Assembly: GCF_024609765.1 (NCBI RefSeq)
Contig: NZ_JANFDG010000006.1
Coordinates: 124,001-188,000 of the forward strand
Source: Shinella pollutisoli
GTDB taxonomy: Bacteria > Pseudomonadota > Alphaproteobacteria > Rhizobiales > Rhizobiaceae
Length of the DNA stretch: 64,000 nucleotides
Direction of reading: 5' to 3'
Shown: one piece after another, positions 12,060 to 20,625 of the stretch
Layout: every line of letters begins with the position of its first letter
Position numbering within the stretch: position 1 is the first letter of the stretch
Translations under genes and position numbers: made by a program
The notes under the pieces: generated by a model
The model's database searches: none
What the model was told of the DNA's origin: nothing
What the model saw: only the letters and a program-made list of their open reading frames with translations

Positions 12060-12075
12060 GCGGCCGCGGGGCCGC
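12060..12075. terminator. Short GC-rich hairpin between convergent genes
   Basis: GCGGCC (12060-12065) and GGCCGC (12070-12075) form a 6-bp stem with a GCGG loop, in the 23 bases between the convergent ends of the AsmA-like gene and tyrS. There is no U-tract on either strand, so terminator function is only inferred from position. Confidence 0.35.
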
Positions 12076-12079
12076 CTTC

Positions 12080-13333
12080 TCAGGCCGGCCGCACGAGGAT
12101 GTGCTTCTTCCTGCCGAGCGACAGCTTGATCACGCCGTCGGCCGAGACGTCGGCGGTGCCGACGAGGCGGCGCTCGTCGGAGACGGCGACGTCGTTGACG
12201 CGCACCGCACCGCCCTGGACATGGCGGCGCGCCTCGCCGTTGGAGGCGGCGAGCCCCGCCCGCACGACCAGCGTCAAGAGGCCGAGGCCGGCGTCGAGCT
12301 CTGCTGCCGGAACCTCGATCGACGGCAGGTTCTCGGCGATCGCCCCTTCCTCGAAGGTTTTCCGCGCCGTCTCGGCGGCCTGCTCGGCGGCCGTGCGGCC
12401 GTGCAGCATGGCGGTGACCTCGGTTGCGAGGATCTTCTTCACCTCGTTGATCTCGGCGCCGCCGAGCGCGGAGAGTTTTCCGATCTCGTCCATCGGCAGC
12501 GTCGTGTAGAGCTTCAGGAAGCGCGACACGTCGGCGTCCTCGGTGTTGCGCCAGTACTGCCAGAAGTCGTAGGCCGACAGCATCTCCGGGTTCAGCCAGA
12601 CGGCGCCCGACAGCGACTTGCCCATCTTGGCGCCCGAGGCGGTGGTCAGCAGCGGCGAGGTCAACGCATAGAGCTGCGGCGTGCCGAGGCGGTGGCCGAG
12701 GTCGATGCCGTTTATGATGTTGCCCCACTGGTCGGAGCCGCCCATCTGCAGGCGCACGTCGTAGCGGCGGTTGAGCTCCACGAAGTCGTAGGCCTGGAGG
12801 ATCATGTAGTTGAATTCCAGGAACGAGAGCGACTGCTCGCGCTCCAGCCGCATCTTCACGCTGTCGAAGGAAAGCATGCGGTTGACGGAGAAATGCCGGC
12901 CGACGTCGCGCAGGAATTCGAGATAGTTGATGGAGAGCAGCCAGTCGGCGTTGTTCACCATCAGCGCGTCCTTCGGGCCGTCGCCGTAGGCGAGGTAGTT
13001 GGAGAAGACCTTCTTGATGCCGGCGATGTTGGCCTCGATCGTCTCGGCCGTCAGGAGCTGGCGCGATTCCTCCTTGAAGGACGGGTCGCCGACCATGCCG
13101 GTGCCGCCGCCCATCAGCGAGACCGGCCGGTGGCCGGTCTGCTGCAGCCAGTGCAGCATCATGATCTGGATGAGGCCGCCGGCATGCAGGCTCGGCGCGG
13201 TCGGGTCGAAGCCGATATAGGCCGTCACGGTTTCCTTGGCGAGCAGGTCGTCGAGGCCGGTTTCATCGGAGATCTGGTGGATGAAGCCGCGCTCTTTCAG
13301 CGTGCGGAGGAAATCGGACTTGAATTCGGACAT
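12080..13333 (-). CDS. tyrS: Tyrosyl-tRNA synthetase
   Basis: This class I aminoacyl-tRNA synthetase of 417 residues charges tRNA-Tyr in the cytoplasm. It has the HIGH-type motif PSLHAGG at about residue 48, the tyrosine-site segment [19 protein letters not shown], and the KMSKS loop in the form KMGKS. A C-terminal S4-like RNA-binding domain follows ([13 protein letters not shown]). I chose the ATG at 13333 because it starts the conserved [13 protein letters not shown]-terminus; the reading frame is open about 55 codons further upstream, but that part is not conserved. Length is normal for bacterial TyrRS. It is divergent from anmK with an 88-base shared promoter region. Confidence 0.96.
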   Translation of the reverse strand: MSEFKSDFLRTLKERGFIHQISDETGLDDLLAKETVTAYIGFDPTAPSLHAGGLIQIMMLHWLQQTGHRPVSLMGGGTGMVGDPSFKEESRQLLTAETIEANIAGIKKVFSNYLAYGDGPKDALMVNNADWLLSINYLEFLRDVGRHFSVNRMLSFDSVKMRLEREQSLSFLEFNYMILQAYDFVELNRRYDVRLQMGGSDQWGNIINGIDLGHRLGTPQLYALTSPLLTTASGAKMGKSLSGAVWLNPEMLSAYDFWQYWRNTEDADVSRFLKLYTTLPMDEIGKLSALGGAEINEVKKILATEVTAMLHGRTAAEQAAETARKTFEEGAIAENLPSIEVPAAELDAGLGLLTLVVRAGLAASNGEARRHVQGGAVRVNDVAVSDERRLVGTADVSADGVIKLSLGRKKHILVRPA

Positions 13334-13421
13334 TGGCCTGTTTCTCTGGTGGAACGTTTCGGGCGGGCGTTTATCACCTTTAACACGCATTATCACTGCA
13401 AAAGTGAGTCTGGAGCGACGG

Positions 13422-14558
13422 ATGACGGTTATGCGGACGGCTATCGGTTTGATGAGCGGCACGAGCCTCGACGGCATCGACGTGGCGCTGCTGCGCACGG
13501 ACGGCGAGGCCGTCGTCGAGCGCGGCCCCTCCCTGGCGCGCCCCTACGACGCCGCCTTCCGCCGCCGCCTGCAGGGGGCGCTGGAGACGGCGAAGGCGAT
13601 CGCCGCGCGGCACGAGCGGCCGGGCGACCTCGCCGACATCGAGCGCGAGCTGACGCTGCGGCATGCGGAGGCGGTGCGCGCCTTCCTCGCCGGGAATGCG
13701 CTGGCACCCTCCGACATCGACGTCATCGGCTTCCACGGCCAGACGGTGCTGCACCGGCCCGACGCCGGCCTCACCGTGCAGATCGGCGACGGCCCGCTCC
13801 TGGCGCGCAAGACGGGGATCGACGTCGTCCACGACATGCGCGCCAACGACATGGCGCATGGCGGGCAGGGCGCGCCGCTGATCCCGGCCTATCACGCCGC
13901 GCTTGCCGCCGGCCTGCCGCGGCCGCCGGCGCGCGCCGTCGTCTTCGTCAATATCGGCGGCATCTCGAACCTCACCTTCGTCGGCGGCGACGGCGGGATC
14001 GTCGCCTTCGACAGCGGGCCGGGCAACACGCTGATCGACCAGTGGGTCGAGGCCCATGCCGGCATTCCCTTCGATCAGGGCGGCATGATCGCCTCCGAGG
14101 GGCGGGTCGATACGGCGCTGGCGGCGCGCTACCTCGACCATCCCTTCTTCACCGCGCCCCTGCGCCGCTCGCTCGACCGCAACGATTTCCGCCCGCCGGA
14201 AGGCAACGAGGCGAGCCTGGAGGACGGTGCGCGCACGCTCGCCCACGTCACGGCGGCGGCGATCCTGCGCTCGGCCCGCCACCTGCCGGAACGGCCGGCG
14301 CTCTACGTCGTCAGCGGCGGCGGCCGGCTCAACCGGACGATCATGGCCGATCTGCGCGCGCTTGCGGCGGCGGCAGGGGCGGAGGTGGCGGCGGCCGAGG
14401 CCTTCGGCCTCGACGGCGACAGCATGGAGGCGGAGGCCTGGGCCTATCTCGCCGTGCGCTCGCTTGCCGGCCTGCCGCTCACCTTTCCCGCGACGACGGG
14501 CGTCGCCGCACCGGTGACCGGCGGCCTCCTCGCGCCGAAAGAGGGGGGAAGCGGTTAA
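13422..14558 (+). CDS. anmK: Anhydro-N-acetylmuramic acid kinase
   Basis: This 378-residue enzyme opens and phosphorylates 1,6-anhydroMurNAc to MurNAc-6-phosphate in peptidoglycan recycling. The ASKHA-type phosphate loop [12 protein letters not shown] lies near the N-terminus. It is followed by [41 protein letters not shown] and [10 protein letters not shown], all AnmK signatures. The ATG at 13422 has GGAG six bases upstream; a second in-frame ATG lies at 13431. The recycling partners murQ and nagZ are not nearby. It is divergent from tyrS. Confidence 0.95.
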   Translation: MTVMRTAIGLMSGTSLDGIDVALLRTDGEAVVERGPSLARPYDAAFRRRLQGALETAKAIAARHERPGDLADIERELTLRHAEAVRAFLAGNALAPSDIDVIGFHGQTVLHRPDAGLTVQIGDGPLLARKTGIDVVHDMRANDMAHGGQGAPLIPAYHAALAAGLPRPPARAVVFVNIGGISNLTFVGGDGGIVAFDSGPGNTLIDQWVEAHAGIPFDQGGMIASEGRVDTALAARYLDHPFFTAPLRRSLDRNDFRPPEGNEASLEDGARTLAHVTAAAILRSARHLPERPALYVVSGGGRLNRTIMADLRALAAAAGAEVAAAEAFGLDGDSMEAEAWAYLAVRSLAGLPLTFPATTGVAAPVTGGLLAPKEGGSG

Positions 14559-14637
14559 CCCTTTGTTCGGCAGCCGCCTCTAGCATCCCGTCCCCGGCGG
14601 TTCCGGTGCGGCCGTTCGTTCTTGCGTAAGGTGACCC

Positions 14638-15849
14638 ATGAGCGGCGCGGGTTTTCTGCTGGCGGTGAACTTCCTCATCGCGCAGTGCTTCTGCCTGTTT
14701 TTCCTGGCGGTTTCCGCCAGAAGCCGCAACCGCGTCGCCGCCCGATGGTTCGCGGCCGCCTATGCGGTGGCGTCGCTCTCCGCGCTCTTCGAGCTGCTGG
14801 TCGCCTTCCTGCCGCCGCCGAAGCCGTGGGCGATCCTCGCCTTCGCCTCGATGCTCGCCGGCATGCTGATGCTCCGGCTCGGCATCGGCCATCTCTACGG
14901 CCTGAAGACGAACCGGGCGCTCCTGGTGGTGCTGTTCGCCGTGTCCGTCGCGCTGGACTATGCGATCTACGACCTGCCGCGCGGCACGCTCGCGCATGCG
15001 CTGCCCTACCAGGCGCCCTTCGCCGTGGCGCTCGGCATGAGCGCCGCCGCGGCGTGGCGGGCGGGGCGGACGGCCGTCGTCGACCGCGCGCTGACGGCGG
15101 TGCTCGCCATCGCCAGCGTCCATTTCCTCCTCAAGGCCTTCGCGGCGGTCGCGGCCGGGGCGGGCAGCGACGCGAAGGACTACATCGCCAGCCAGTTCGC
15201 GCTGTTCTCGCAGAGCATGACCGCCGTGCTGATCGTCGCCGCCGGGCTGATGCTGCTCTGCGTGCTCGTGCTGGAGATCGTGGCCGAGGAGAAGGTCAAT
15301 GCCGAGCTCGACGCGCTGTCCGGCCTGCTCAACCGGCGCGGCTTCGACAACCGCATCGTTGCCGCGCTCGCCGCGCCCGGCCCGCACAGCCTCGTCCTCT
15401 GCGACCTCGACCGTTTCAAGTCGGTCAACGATACCTACGGGCATCAGGGCGGCGACTGCGTCATCCGCGCCTTCGGCGAGATGCTGCGCGAGGCGGCGCC
15501 TCCCGGCGCGTTGGTCGCCCGCGTCGGCGGCGAGGAATTCGTGCTCTTCCTGCCGAAGACGGGCCGCGAGGCGGCCCTCCTCTTTGCGCAGGCGCTGCGG
15601 GCGAGCCGCGCGGTGGCGCCGATCCCGGGCCTGCCCGCCGGCGTGCGGGTGACGGCGAGCTTCGGCGTCGCCGAGATCGGCCGTGACGAGCCGCTGCGGC
15701 TCGCCATGCGCCGGGCCGACGACGCGCTCTACGCCGCCAAGGCCGCCGGCCGCGACTGCGTGCGCGAGGCCGAGCCGCCCATGCGGCCGCGGCAGACCGG
15801 CGGACGGCAAGGAAAAAGCCCGCCGGCGGACCCGACGGGCTTTCCCTGA
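14638..15849 (+). CDS. Membrane-bound diguanylate cyclase (GGDEF)
   Basis: This 403-residue protein has about six or seven hydrophobic segments in residues 1-220, probably a membrane sensor, followed by a GGDEF domain (about 225-385) that makes cyclic di-GMP. The active-site motif GGEEF is intact (VARVGGEEFVLF), as are DALSGLLNRRGF and CDLDRFKSVND. The inhibitory RxxD site normally upstream of the motif is absent (the stretch reads APPGALVAR), so product inhibition is unlikely. The last dozen codons overlap an inverted repeat that serves as terminator for the convergent hydrolase. A PilZ protein that could read the signal is encoded at 54380-54991. Confidence 0.9.
   Translation: MSGAGFLLAVNFLIAQCFCLFFLAVSARSRNRVAARWFAAAYAVASLSALFELLVAFLPPPKPWAILAFASMLAGMLMLRLGIGHLYGLKTNRALLVVLFAVSVALDYAIYDLPRGTLAHALPYQAPFAVALGMSAAAAWRAGRTAVVDRALTAVLAIASVHFLLKAFAAVAAGAGSDAKDYIASQFALFSQSMTAVLIVAAGLMLLCVLVLEIVAEEKVNAELDALSGLLNRRGFDNRIVAALAAPGPHSLVLCDLDRFKSVNDTYGHQGGDCVIRAFGEMLREAAPPGALVARVGGEEFVLFLPKTGREAALLFAQALRASRAVAPIPGLPAGVRVTASFGVAEIGRDEPLRLAMRRADDALYAAKAAGRDCVREAEPPMRPRQTGGRQGKSPPADPTGFP
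15811..15845 (-). terminator. Rho-independent terminator of the alpha/beta hydrolase gene, inside the 3' end of the GGDEF CDS
   Basis: AAAGCCCG (15815-15822) pairs with CGGGCTTT (15836-15843). Read on the minus strand, the stem is followed by a run of five T, so it should end transcription of the hydrolase gene. It lies within the last codons of the convergent GGDEF gene, which it may also terminate. Confidence 0.7.
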
Positions 15850-15865
15850 ACGCGGCAGGCTTTCC

Positions 15866-16543
15866 TCAGCGGATGCGCTTGGCGGCGGGCTCCGGCGTCA
15901 GCTCGCCGGCAAGGCGCCGGTCGAGATAGTCCTCGCACTCGGCCATCAGCGTCTCGACATGGCCGTTGAAGAAGTGGTTGGCGCCCGGCACCGTGCGGTG
16001 GGTGATGAGGATGCCCTTCTGCGCCTTCAGCTTCTCCACGAGCCCGTTGACGTCCTTTTCCGGCGCCACCTTGTCGGCGTCGCCGTTGATGATCAGGCCC
16101 GAGGACGGGCAGGGGGCGAGGAAGGAGAAATCGTAGATGTTCGGCTGCGGCGCGATCGACATGAAGCCCTCGATCTCCGGCCGGCGCATCAGAAGCTGCA
16201 TGCCGATCCACGCGCCGAAGGAATAGCCGGCGACCCAGCAGCTCTTGGAATCGGGATGGAGGCTCTGCACCCAGTCGAGTGCGGAGGCCGCATCCGACAG
16301 CTCGCCCGCGCCATGGTCGAACTCGCCCTGGCTGCGGCCGATGCCGCGGAAATTGAAGCGCAGCGTGGTGAAACCACGCTTCTGGAACATGTAGAAAAGC
16401 TGGTAGACGATCTGGTTGTTCATCGTGCCGCCGAACTGCGGGTGCGGGTGCAGCACGATGGCGATGGGCGCGTTCTTCTGCTTGGACGGCTGGTAACGGC
16501 CTTCGAGGCGACCGGCGGGTCCGTTGAAGATGATTTCGGGCAT
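15866..16543 (-). CDS. Alpha/beta hydrolase
   Basis: This cytosolic protein of 225 residues has an alpha/beta-hydrolase fold. The oxyanion region HPHPQFGGTMNN follows the first strands, the nucleophile elbow is GYSFGAW (Ser at about residue 107), the acid is in INGDADKV, and the catalytic His is in GANHFF. It resembles the COG2945-type hydrolases; the substrate is unknown. The start at 16543 has GGAG seven bases upstream, and a longer open frame to 16585 lacks a site. The gene is divergent from the suf operon, so the iron-responsive boxes between them could also touch this promoter. Confidence 0.85.
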   Translation of the reverse strand: MPEIIFNGPAGRLEGRYQPSKQKNAPIAIVLHPHPQFGGTMNNQIVYQLFYMFQKRGFTTLRFNFRGIGRSQGEFDHGAGELSDAASALDWVQSLHPDSKSCWVAGYSFGAWIGMQLLMRRPEIEGFMSIAPQPNIYDFSFLAPCPSSGLIINGDADKVAPEKDVNGLVEKLKAQKGILITHRTVPGANHFFNGHVETLMAECEDYLDRRLAGELTPEPAAKRIR

Positions 16544-16593
16544 TCTTACTCCGGGTGTTCGGGCTCCGGACCGGATTTCTGTCAATTGCAGTC

Positions 16594-16622
16594 TTGACGA
16601 AACAAGTCAGCTTTTCTAGAAC
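16594..16622 (+). promoter_or_regulatory. suf operon promoter with RirA-type iron-responsive operator
   Basis: A -35 TTGACG (16594-16599) is spaced 17 bases from a -10 TAGAAC (16617-16622). TGA-N9-TCA at 16595-16609 overlaps the -35. Read on the minus strand, the box contains TGACTTGTTTCGTCAAG, which differs from the heme-receptor box at one position in 17. The Agrobacterium suf operon is reported to be under RirA and Irr control, which agrees with this site. Confidence 0.75.
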
Positions 16623-16625
16623 CAG

Positions 16626-16642
16626 TTTAGAACCGTTCAAAA
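16626..16642 (+). promoter_or_regulatory. Irr-type ICE box at the suf transcription start
   Basis: TTTAGAA-CCG-TTCAAAA at 16626-16642 matches the Irr box consensus TTTAGAA-N3-TTCTAAA with one mismatch. It begins four bases after the -10, so it covers the expected transcription start. Irr is a heme-sensing Fur-family regulator in rhizobia. Binding here is inferred from the match and from the operon behind it. Confidence 0.6.
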
Positions 16643-16740
16643 CTTTGTGGCGCCGGGCGCCGTGAGCTTGGTTCATAAGGCAAGCCCGACGGAAATTTCA
16701 AGAAAAATGCACCGCGCGCGCGATGGGCCGGGAGCGAGGG

Positions 16741-17910
16741 ATGACGAAGACGGAGCGGACATATCTGGACTGGAACGCGACGGCGCCGCTCTTGCCGGCG
16801 GCGCGCGAGGCCATGGTCGCCGCCCTCGATCTTGTCGGCAACCCGTCCTCCGTCCACGGCGAGGGCCGGGCGCTGCGCATGCTGGTCGAGGCCGCACGGC
16901 GCGACGTCGCCGCGCTCGTCGGCGCGAAGCCCGCCCATGTCGTCTTCACGAGCGGGGCGACGGAGGCGGCGAACCTGGTGCTGACGCCCGATTACCGCAT
17001 GGGGCGCACGCCGCTTGCCGTCGGCCGGCTCTATGTCTCGGCGATCGAGCATCCCGCCGTGCGCGAGGGCGGCCGCTTCGCCGCCGGAAGTGTCGAGACG
17101 ATACCGGTGACGCGGGACGGCGTCGTCGATCTCGCCGCGCTGGAAACGCAGCTTTCCGCCCACGACAAGGCTGCCGGCCTGCCGATGGTCGCGGTCATGC
17201 TCGCCAACAACGAGACCGGGATCGTCCAGCCGGTCAGGACGGCGGCGGAGATCGTCCGCCGCCACGGCGGCCTGCTGGTGGTCGACGCGGTGCAGGCGGC
17301 AGGCCGCATGCCGGTCGATATCGCGGCGCTCGATGCCGATTTCCTGATCCTCTCCTCGCACAAGATCGGCGGGCCGAAGGGGGCAGGCGCGCTCGTCACG
17401 CGCGGCGAGGTGCTGATGCCGGTGCCGCTCATCCGCGGCGGCGGGCAGGAGAAGGGTCATCGCTCCGGCACGGAGAACCCGGCCGCCCTTGCCGGCTTCG
17501 CCGCTGCCGCCCGCGCCGCGGCGGAGGATCTCACCGGGCGCAATGCCGGCATCGCGGCCCTGCGCGACCGGATCGAGGCGGGCATGCGCCAGGCGGCGAG
17601 CGACGTGATCGTGCATGGCGCGGCGGTCGAGCGGCTCTGCAACACCGCCTTCTTCAGCCTGCCGGGCCTGAAGTCGGAGACGGGGCAGATCGCCTTCGAC
17701 CTCGAGGGGATCGCGCTGTCGGCCGGTTCGGCCTGCTCGTCCGGCAAGGTCGGCGAGAGCCACGTGCTGACGGCGATGGGCTTCGACGCCGGGCTCGGGG
17801 CGCTCCGCGTCTCGCTCGGTGCCGCGACGGGCGAGGCGGAGGTGGAACGCTTTCTGGCGGCCTTCGGCCGGGTCGTCGCACGGCGGCGGCGGGCCGTGGA
17901 CGCGGCCTGA
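16741..17910 (+). CDS. sufS2: Cysteine desulfurase, IscS/NifS-type (SufS2)
   Basis: This PLP enzyme of 389 residues removes sulfur from cysteine for Fe-S cluster building. It is the first gene of the suf operon. The PLP lysine is in [10 protein letters not shown], the persulfide cysteine in [10 protein letters not shown] (about residue 327), and HPAV and NNETG are also present. The short form and the SSG loop put it in the IscS/NifS group, unlike the SufS-type desulfurase later in the operon. The ATG at 16741 is preceded by GGGAGCGAGGG. The promoter carries RirA- and Irr-type boxes, with a predicted leader of about 110 bases. Confidence 0.92.
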   Translation: MTKTERTYLDWNATAPLLPAAREAMVAALDLVGNPSSVHGEGRALRMLVEAARRDVAALVGAKPAHVVFTSGATEAANLVLTPDYRMGRTPLAVGRLYVSAIEHPAVREGGRFAAGSVETIPVTRDGVVDLAALETQLSAHDKAAGLPMVAVMLANNETGIVQPVRTAAEIVRRHGGLLVVDAVQAAGRMPVDIAALDADFLILSSHKIGGPKGAGALVTRGEVLMPVPLIRGGGQEKGHRSGTENPAALAGFAAAARAAAEDLTGRNAGIAALRDRIEAGMRQAASDVIVHGAAVERLCNTAFFSLPGLKSETGQIAFDLEGIALSAGSACSSGKVGESHVLTAMGFDAGLGALRVSLGAATGEAEVERFLAAFGRVVARRRRAVDAA

Positions 17911-17943
17911 CGGGAATCCGGGCGGAAACACCAGTTTTCGCTT

Positions 17944-17972
17944 GCCAAAGGGTGGGAAAAGCCGCCTTTGGC
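17944..17972 (+). repeat. Inverted repeat between sufS2 and sufB
   Basis: GCCAAAGG (17944-17951) and CCTTTGGC (17965-17972) form a perfect 8-bp stem with a 13-base loop in the 139-base gap between sufS2 and sufB. No U-tract follows, so it is more likely a processing or stabilising hairpin than a terminator. Confidence 0.5.
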
Positions 17973-18049
17973 GCTTACATAACCGGCGGGAGGACCGCCA
18001 GACGTTGACAAACCGCCGGACCTTGTCTCCGGCGAGATTGGAGAACGAC

Positions 18050-19519
18050 ATGCCTGCGGTGCAGGAAACGATCGACCAGGTCCGTCAGATAGACGTCGAC
18101 CAGTACAAATACGGCTTCGAGACGAAGATCGAGATGGACAAGGCGCCGAAGGGCCTGTCCGAGGACATCATCCGCTTCATCTCGGCCAAGAAGAGCGAGC
18201 CGGAATGGATGCTCGAATGGCGCCTCGACGCCTATCGCCGCTGGCTGACCATGGACGAGCCGACCTGGGCGCGCGTCGACTATCCGAAGATCGACTTCAA
18301 CGATCTCCACTACTATGCCGCGCCGAAGAACCAGACCGGCCCGAAGTCGCTGGACGAGGTCGACCCGGAACTGCTGAAGACCTATGAGAAGCTCGGCATT
18401 CCGCTGCGCGAGCAGGAAATCCTCGCGGGCGTGGAAAAGTCCAAGATCGCCGTCGACGCCGTCTTCGATTCCGTCTCGGTCGTCACGACCTTCAAGGCGG
18501 AGCTGAAGAAGGCCGGCGTGATCTTCATGTCGATCTCCGAGGCGATCCGCGAGCATCCCGACCTCGTGAAGAAGTATCTTGGCTCCGTCGTGCCGACGAC
18601 CGACAATTTCTACGCGACGCTCAACTCCGCGGTCTTCACCGACGGTTCCTTCGTCTTCGTGCCGAAGGGCGTCCGCTGCCCGATGGAGCTTTCCACCTAT
18701 TTCCGCATCAACGAGAAGAACACCGGCCAGTTCGAGCGCACGCTGATCATCGCCGAAGAGGGGGCCTACGTCTCCTATCTCGAAGGCTGCACCGCGCCGC
18801 AGCGCGACGAGAACCAGCTTCACGCCGCCGTCGTCGAGCTGGTCGCGCTGGACGATGCCGAGATCAAGTATTCCACCGTCCAGAACTGGTATCCGGGCGA
18901 CAAGGAAGGCAAGGGCGGCATCTACAACTTCGTCACCAAGCGCGGCGATTGCCGGGGGAAGAATTCAAAAATCTCCTGGACGCAGGTCGAGACCGGTTCG
19001 GCGATCACCTGGAAATACCCGTCCTGCATCCTGCGCGGCGACGGCTCGCGCGGCGAGTTCTACTCGATCGCCGTGTCGAACGGCCACCAGCAGATCGACA
19101 GTGGCACGAAGATGATCCATCTCGGCAAGAACACGTCGAGCCGCATCATCTCGAAGGGCATTTCCGCGGGCTTCTCCAACAACACCTATCGCGGCCAGGT
19201 TTCTGCGCATCGCCGGGCGGAGAACGCGCGCAACTTCACCCAGTGCGACTCGCTTCTGATCGGCGACAAGTGCGGCGCCCATACCGTGCCCTATATCGAG
19301 GCGAAGAACGCGACGGCCCAGTTCGAGCACGAGGCGACCACCTCGAAGATCTCCGAGGACCAGCTGTTCTACTGCCTGCAGCGCGGCATTCCGGAAGAGG
19401 CGGCGATCGCGCTGATCGTCAACGGCTTCGTCAAGGAAGTCATCCAGGAGCTGCCGATGGAATTCGCCGTGGAAGCGCAGAAGCTGATCGGCATCTCGCT
19501 CGAAGGCTCGGTCGGCTGA
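18050..19519 (+). CDS. sufB: Fe-S cluster scaffold subunit SufB
   Basis: SufB is the cluster-building core of the SufBCD complex in the cytosol. The 489-residue length is normal for the long alphaproteobacterial form. Family signatures are clear: [56 protein letters not shown] in the beta-helix core, and the C-terminal [18 protein letters not shown] with the cluster-ligand region. The ATG at 18050 follows GGAGAA. A 121-base gap with two hairpins and a small membrane-protein ORF separate it from sufC. Confidence 0.96.
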   Translation: MPAVQETIDQVRQIDVDQYKYGFETKIEMDKAPKGLSEDIIRFISAKKSEPEWMLEWRLDAYRRWLTMDEPTWARVDYPKIDFNDLHYYAAPKNQTGPKSLDEVDPELLKTYEKLGIPLREQEILAGVEKSKIAVDAVFDSVSVVTTFKAELKKAGVIFMSISEAIREHPDLVKKYLGSVVPTTDNFYATLNSAVFTDGSFVFVPKGVRCPMELSTYFRINEKNTGQFERTLIIAEEGAYVSYLEGCTAPQRDENQLHAAVVELVALDDAEIKYSTVQNWYPGDKEGKGGIYNFVTKRGDCRGKNSKISWTQVETGSAITWKYPSCILRGDGSRGEFYSIAVSNGHQQIDSGTKMIHLGKNTSSRIISKGISAGFSNNTYRGQVSAHRRAENARNFTQCDSLLIGDKCGAHTVPYIEAKNATAQFEHEATTSKISEDQLFYCLQRGIPEEAAIALIVNGFVKEVIQELPMEFAVEAQKLIGISLEGSVG

Positions 19520-19539
19520 CGGCCGAGCAGGAAGAATGC

Positions 19540-19617
19540 CCCGGCGGAACCCGCCGGGCGGCCGGCCGGCCGCCTCCGAAATGAACCGGGCCCGTCATCC
19601 GTCATAGAAGACGGATG
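19540..19617 (+). repeat. Two consecutive hairpins in the sufB-sufC gap
   Basis: Hairpin one is CCCGGCGG (19540-19547) with CCGCCGGG (19551-19558) around an AAC loop. Hairpin two is CATCCGTC (19596-19603) with GACGGATG (19610-19617) around an ATAGAA loop. Both are perfect 8-bp stems. No U-tract follows, so partial termination, mRNA processing or stabilisation between sufB and the downstream genes are all possible. Confidence 0.55.
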
Positions 19618-19640
19618 CGGTCTCGACGGAGGAAGCGGTC

Positions 19641-19802
19641 ATGGACCCGGTCAATCTGACGTATTACGCCGTGGTTTGCGGTGGACTTGCAGCCTATTCG
19701 CCTTCGCTTTCCAGCAGGATCGTGCGGCTGGCGATGGGCTTCGGAGTGGGGGCGCTTTCGGCGACACTCCTTCCGGCGGTCCACTTCCTCCTCGGCTTCT
19801 GA
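19641..19802 (+). CDS. Small membrane protein encoded inside the suf operon
   Basis: A 53-codon ORF lies between sufB and sufC. The ATG at 19641 is preceded by a near-ideal Shine-Dalgarno sequence, GGAGGAAG (19629-19636). The product starts MDPVNLTYYAVVCGG and has two hydrophobic stretches (about residues 7-20 and 32-52), the second rich in glycine, alanine and leucine. That suggests a small membrane hairpin protein, perhaps tethering the Suf machinery or of unrelated function. I do not recognise a family. Position, strong ribosome-binding site and codon use like the neighbours argue that it is real. Confidence 0.65.
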   Translation: MDPVNLTYYAVVCGGLAAYSPSLSSRIVRLAMGFGVGALSATLLPAVHFLLGF

Positions 19803-19847
19803 ACGAAGACGGGAGCGTTGGTCGCTCCGAACGCAGGACCGAGAAAC

Positions 19848-20603
19848 ATGCTTGAAATCAAGAACCTCCATGCCCGCATCGCCGAGGACGGCACCGAGAT
19901 CATCCGCGGCCTGAACCTTTCCGTGAAGGCCGGCGAGGTCGCCGCCATCATGGGCCCGAACGGCTCCGGCAAGTCGACGCTCTCCTATATCCTCGCCGGC
20001 CGCGAGGATTACGAAGTGACCGACGGCGACATCCTCTACAACGGCGAGAGCATCCTCGAGCTCGACCCGTCCGAGCGCGCCGCCAAGGGCATCTTCCTCG
20101 CCTTCCAGTATCCGGTCGAGATTCCCGGCGTCGCCACCATGCAGTTCCTCAAGGTGGCGATGAACGAGCAGCGCAAGGCCCGCGGCGAGGCGGAGCTTTC
20201 GACGCCGGACTTCATGCGCCGCGTCAAGGAGGCCTCCGCCGAGCTCAAGATCGCGCCGGAGATGCTGCGCCGCCCGCTCAACGTCGGTTTCTCCGGCGGC
20301 GAGAAGAAGCGCGCGGAGATCCTGCAGATGTCGCTGCTGGAGCCGAAGCTCTGCGTCCTCGACGAGACCGATTCCGGCCTCGACATCGACGCGCTGAAGA
20401 TCGTCGCCGACGGCGTCAACGCGCTGCGCTCGCCCGACCGCGCCGTCGTCGTCATCACCCACTACCAGCGCCTGCTCGACTACATCGTGCCGGACAGCGT
20501 CCACGTCCTCTACAGGGGCCAGGTCATCAAGTCCGGCGACAAGACGCTGGCGCACGAGCTGGAAGCCAAGGGCTACGCCGACATCATCGGTGCGGCCGCC
20601 TGA
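19848..20603 (+). CDS. sufC: Fe-S assembly ATPase SufC
   Basis: SufC is the ABC-type ATPase of the SufBC2D complex, cytosolic and without transmembrane partner. The 251-residue protein has Walker A (GPNGSGKST) at about residue 35, the family-specific signature FSGGEKKRAEI, Walker B ending in LDETDSGLD, and the switch histidine in VITHY. The ATG at 19848 lies 45 bases after the small ORF; a GGAGCG/CGCTCC hairpin (19812-19828) sits in that gap. Confidence 0.97.
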   Translation: MLEIKNLHARIAEDGTEIIRGLNLSVKAGEVAAIMGPNGSGKSTLSYILAGREDYEVTDGDILYNGESILELDPSERAAKGIFLAFQYPVEIPGVATMQFLKVAMNEQRKARGEAELSTPDFMRRVKEASAELKIAPEMLRRPLNVGFSGGEKKRAEILQMSLLEPKLCVLDETDSGLDIDALKIVADGVNALRSPDRAVVVITHYQRLLDYIVPDSVHVLYRGQVIKSGDKTLAHELEAKGYADIIGAAA

Positions 20604-20625
20604 GCGGGCGTGAAGGAGCGATCTC

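Noticed and set aside
8627-14629. 2000-codon open frame on the plus strand across the AsmA-like gene, tyrS and anmK
   Set aside because: The translation is arginine- and alanine-rich throughout and overlaps three recognisable genes on both strands, so it is a GC-driven shadow.
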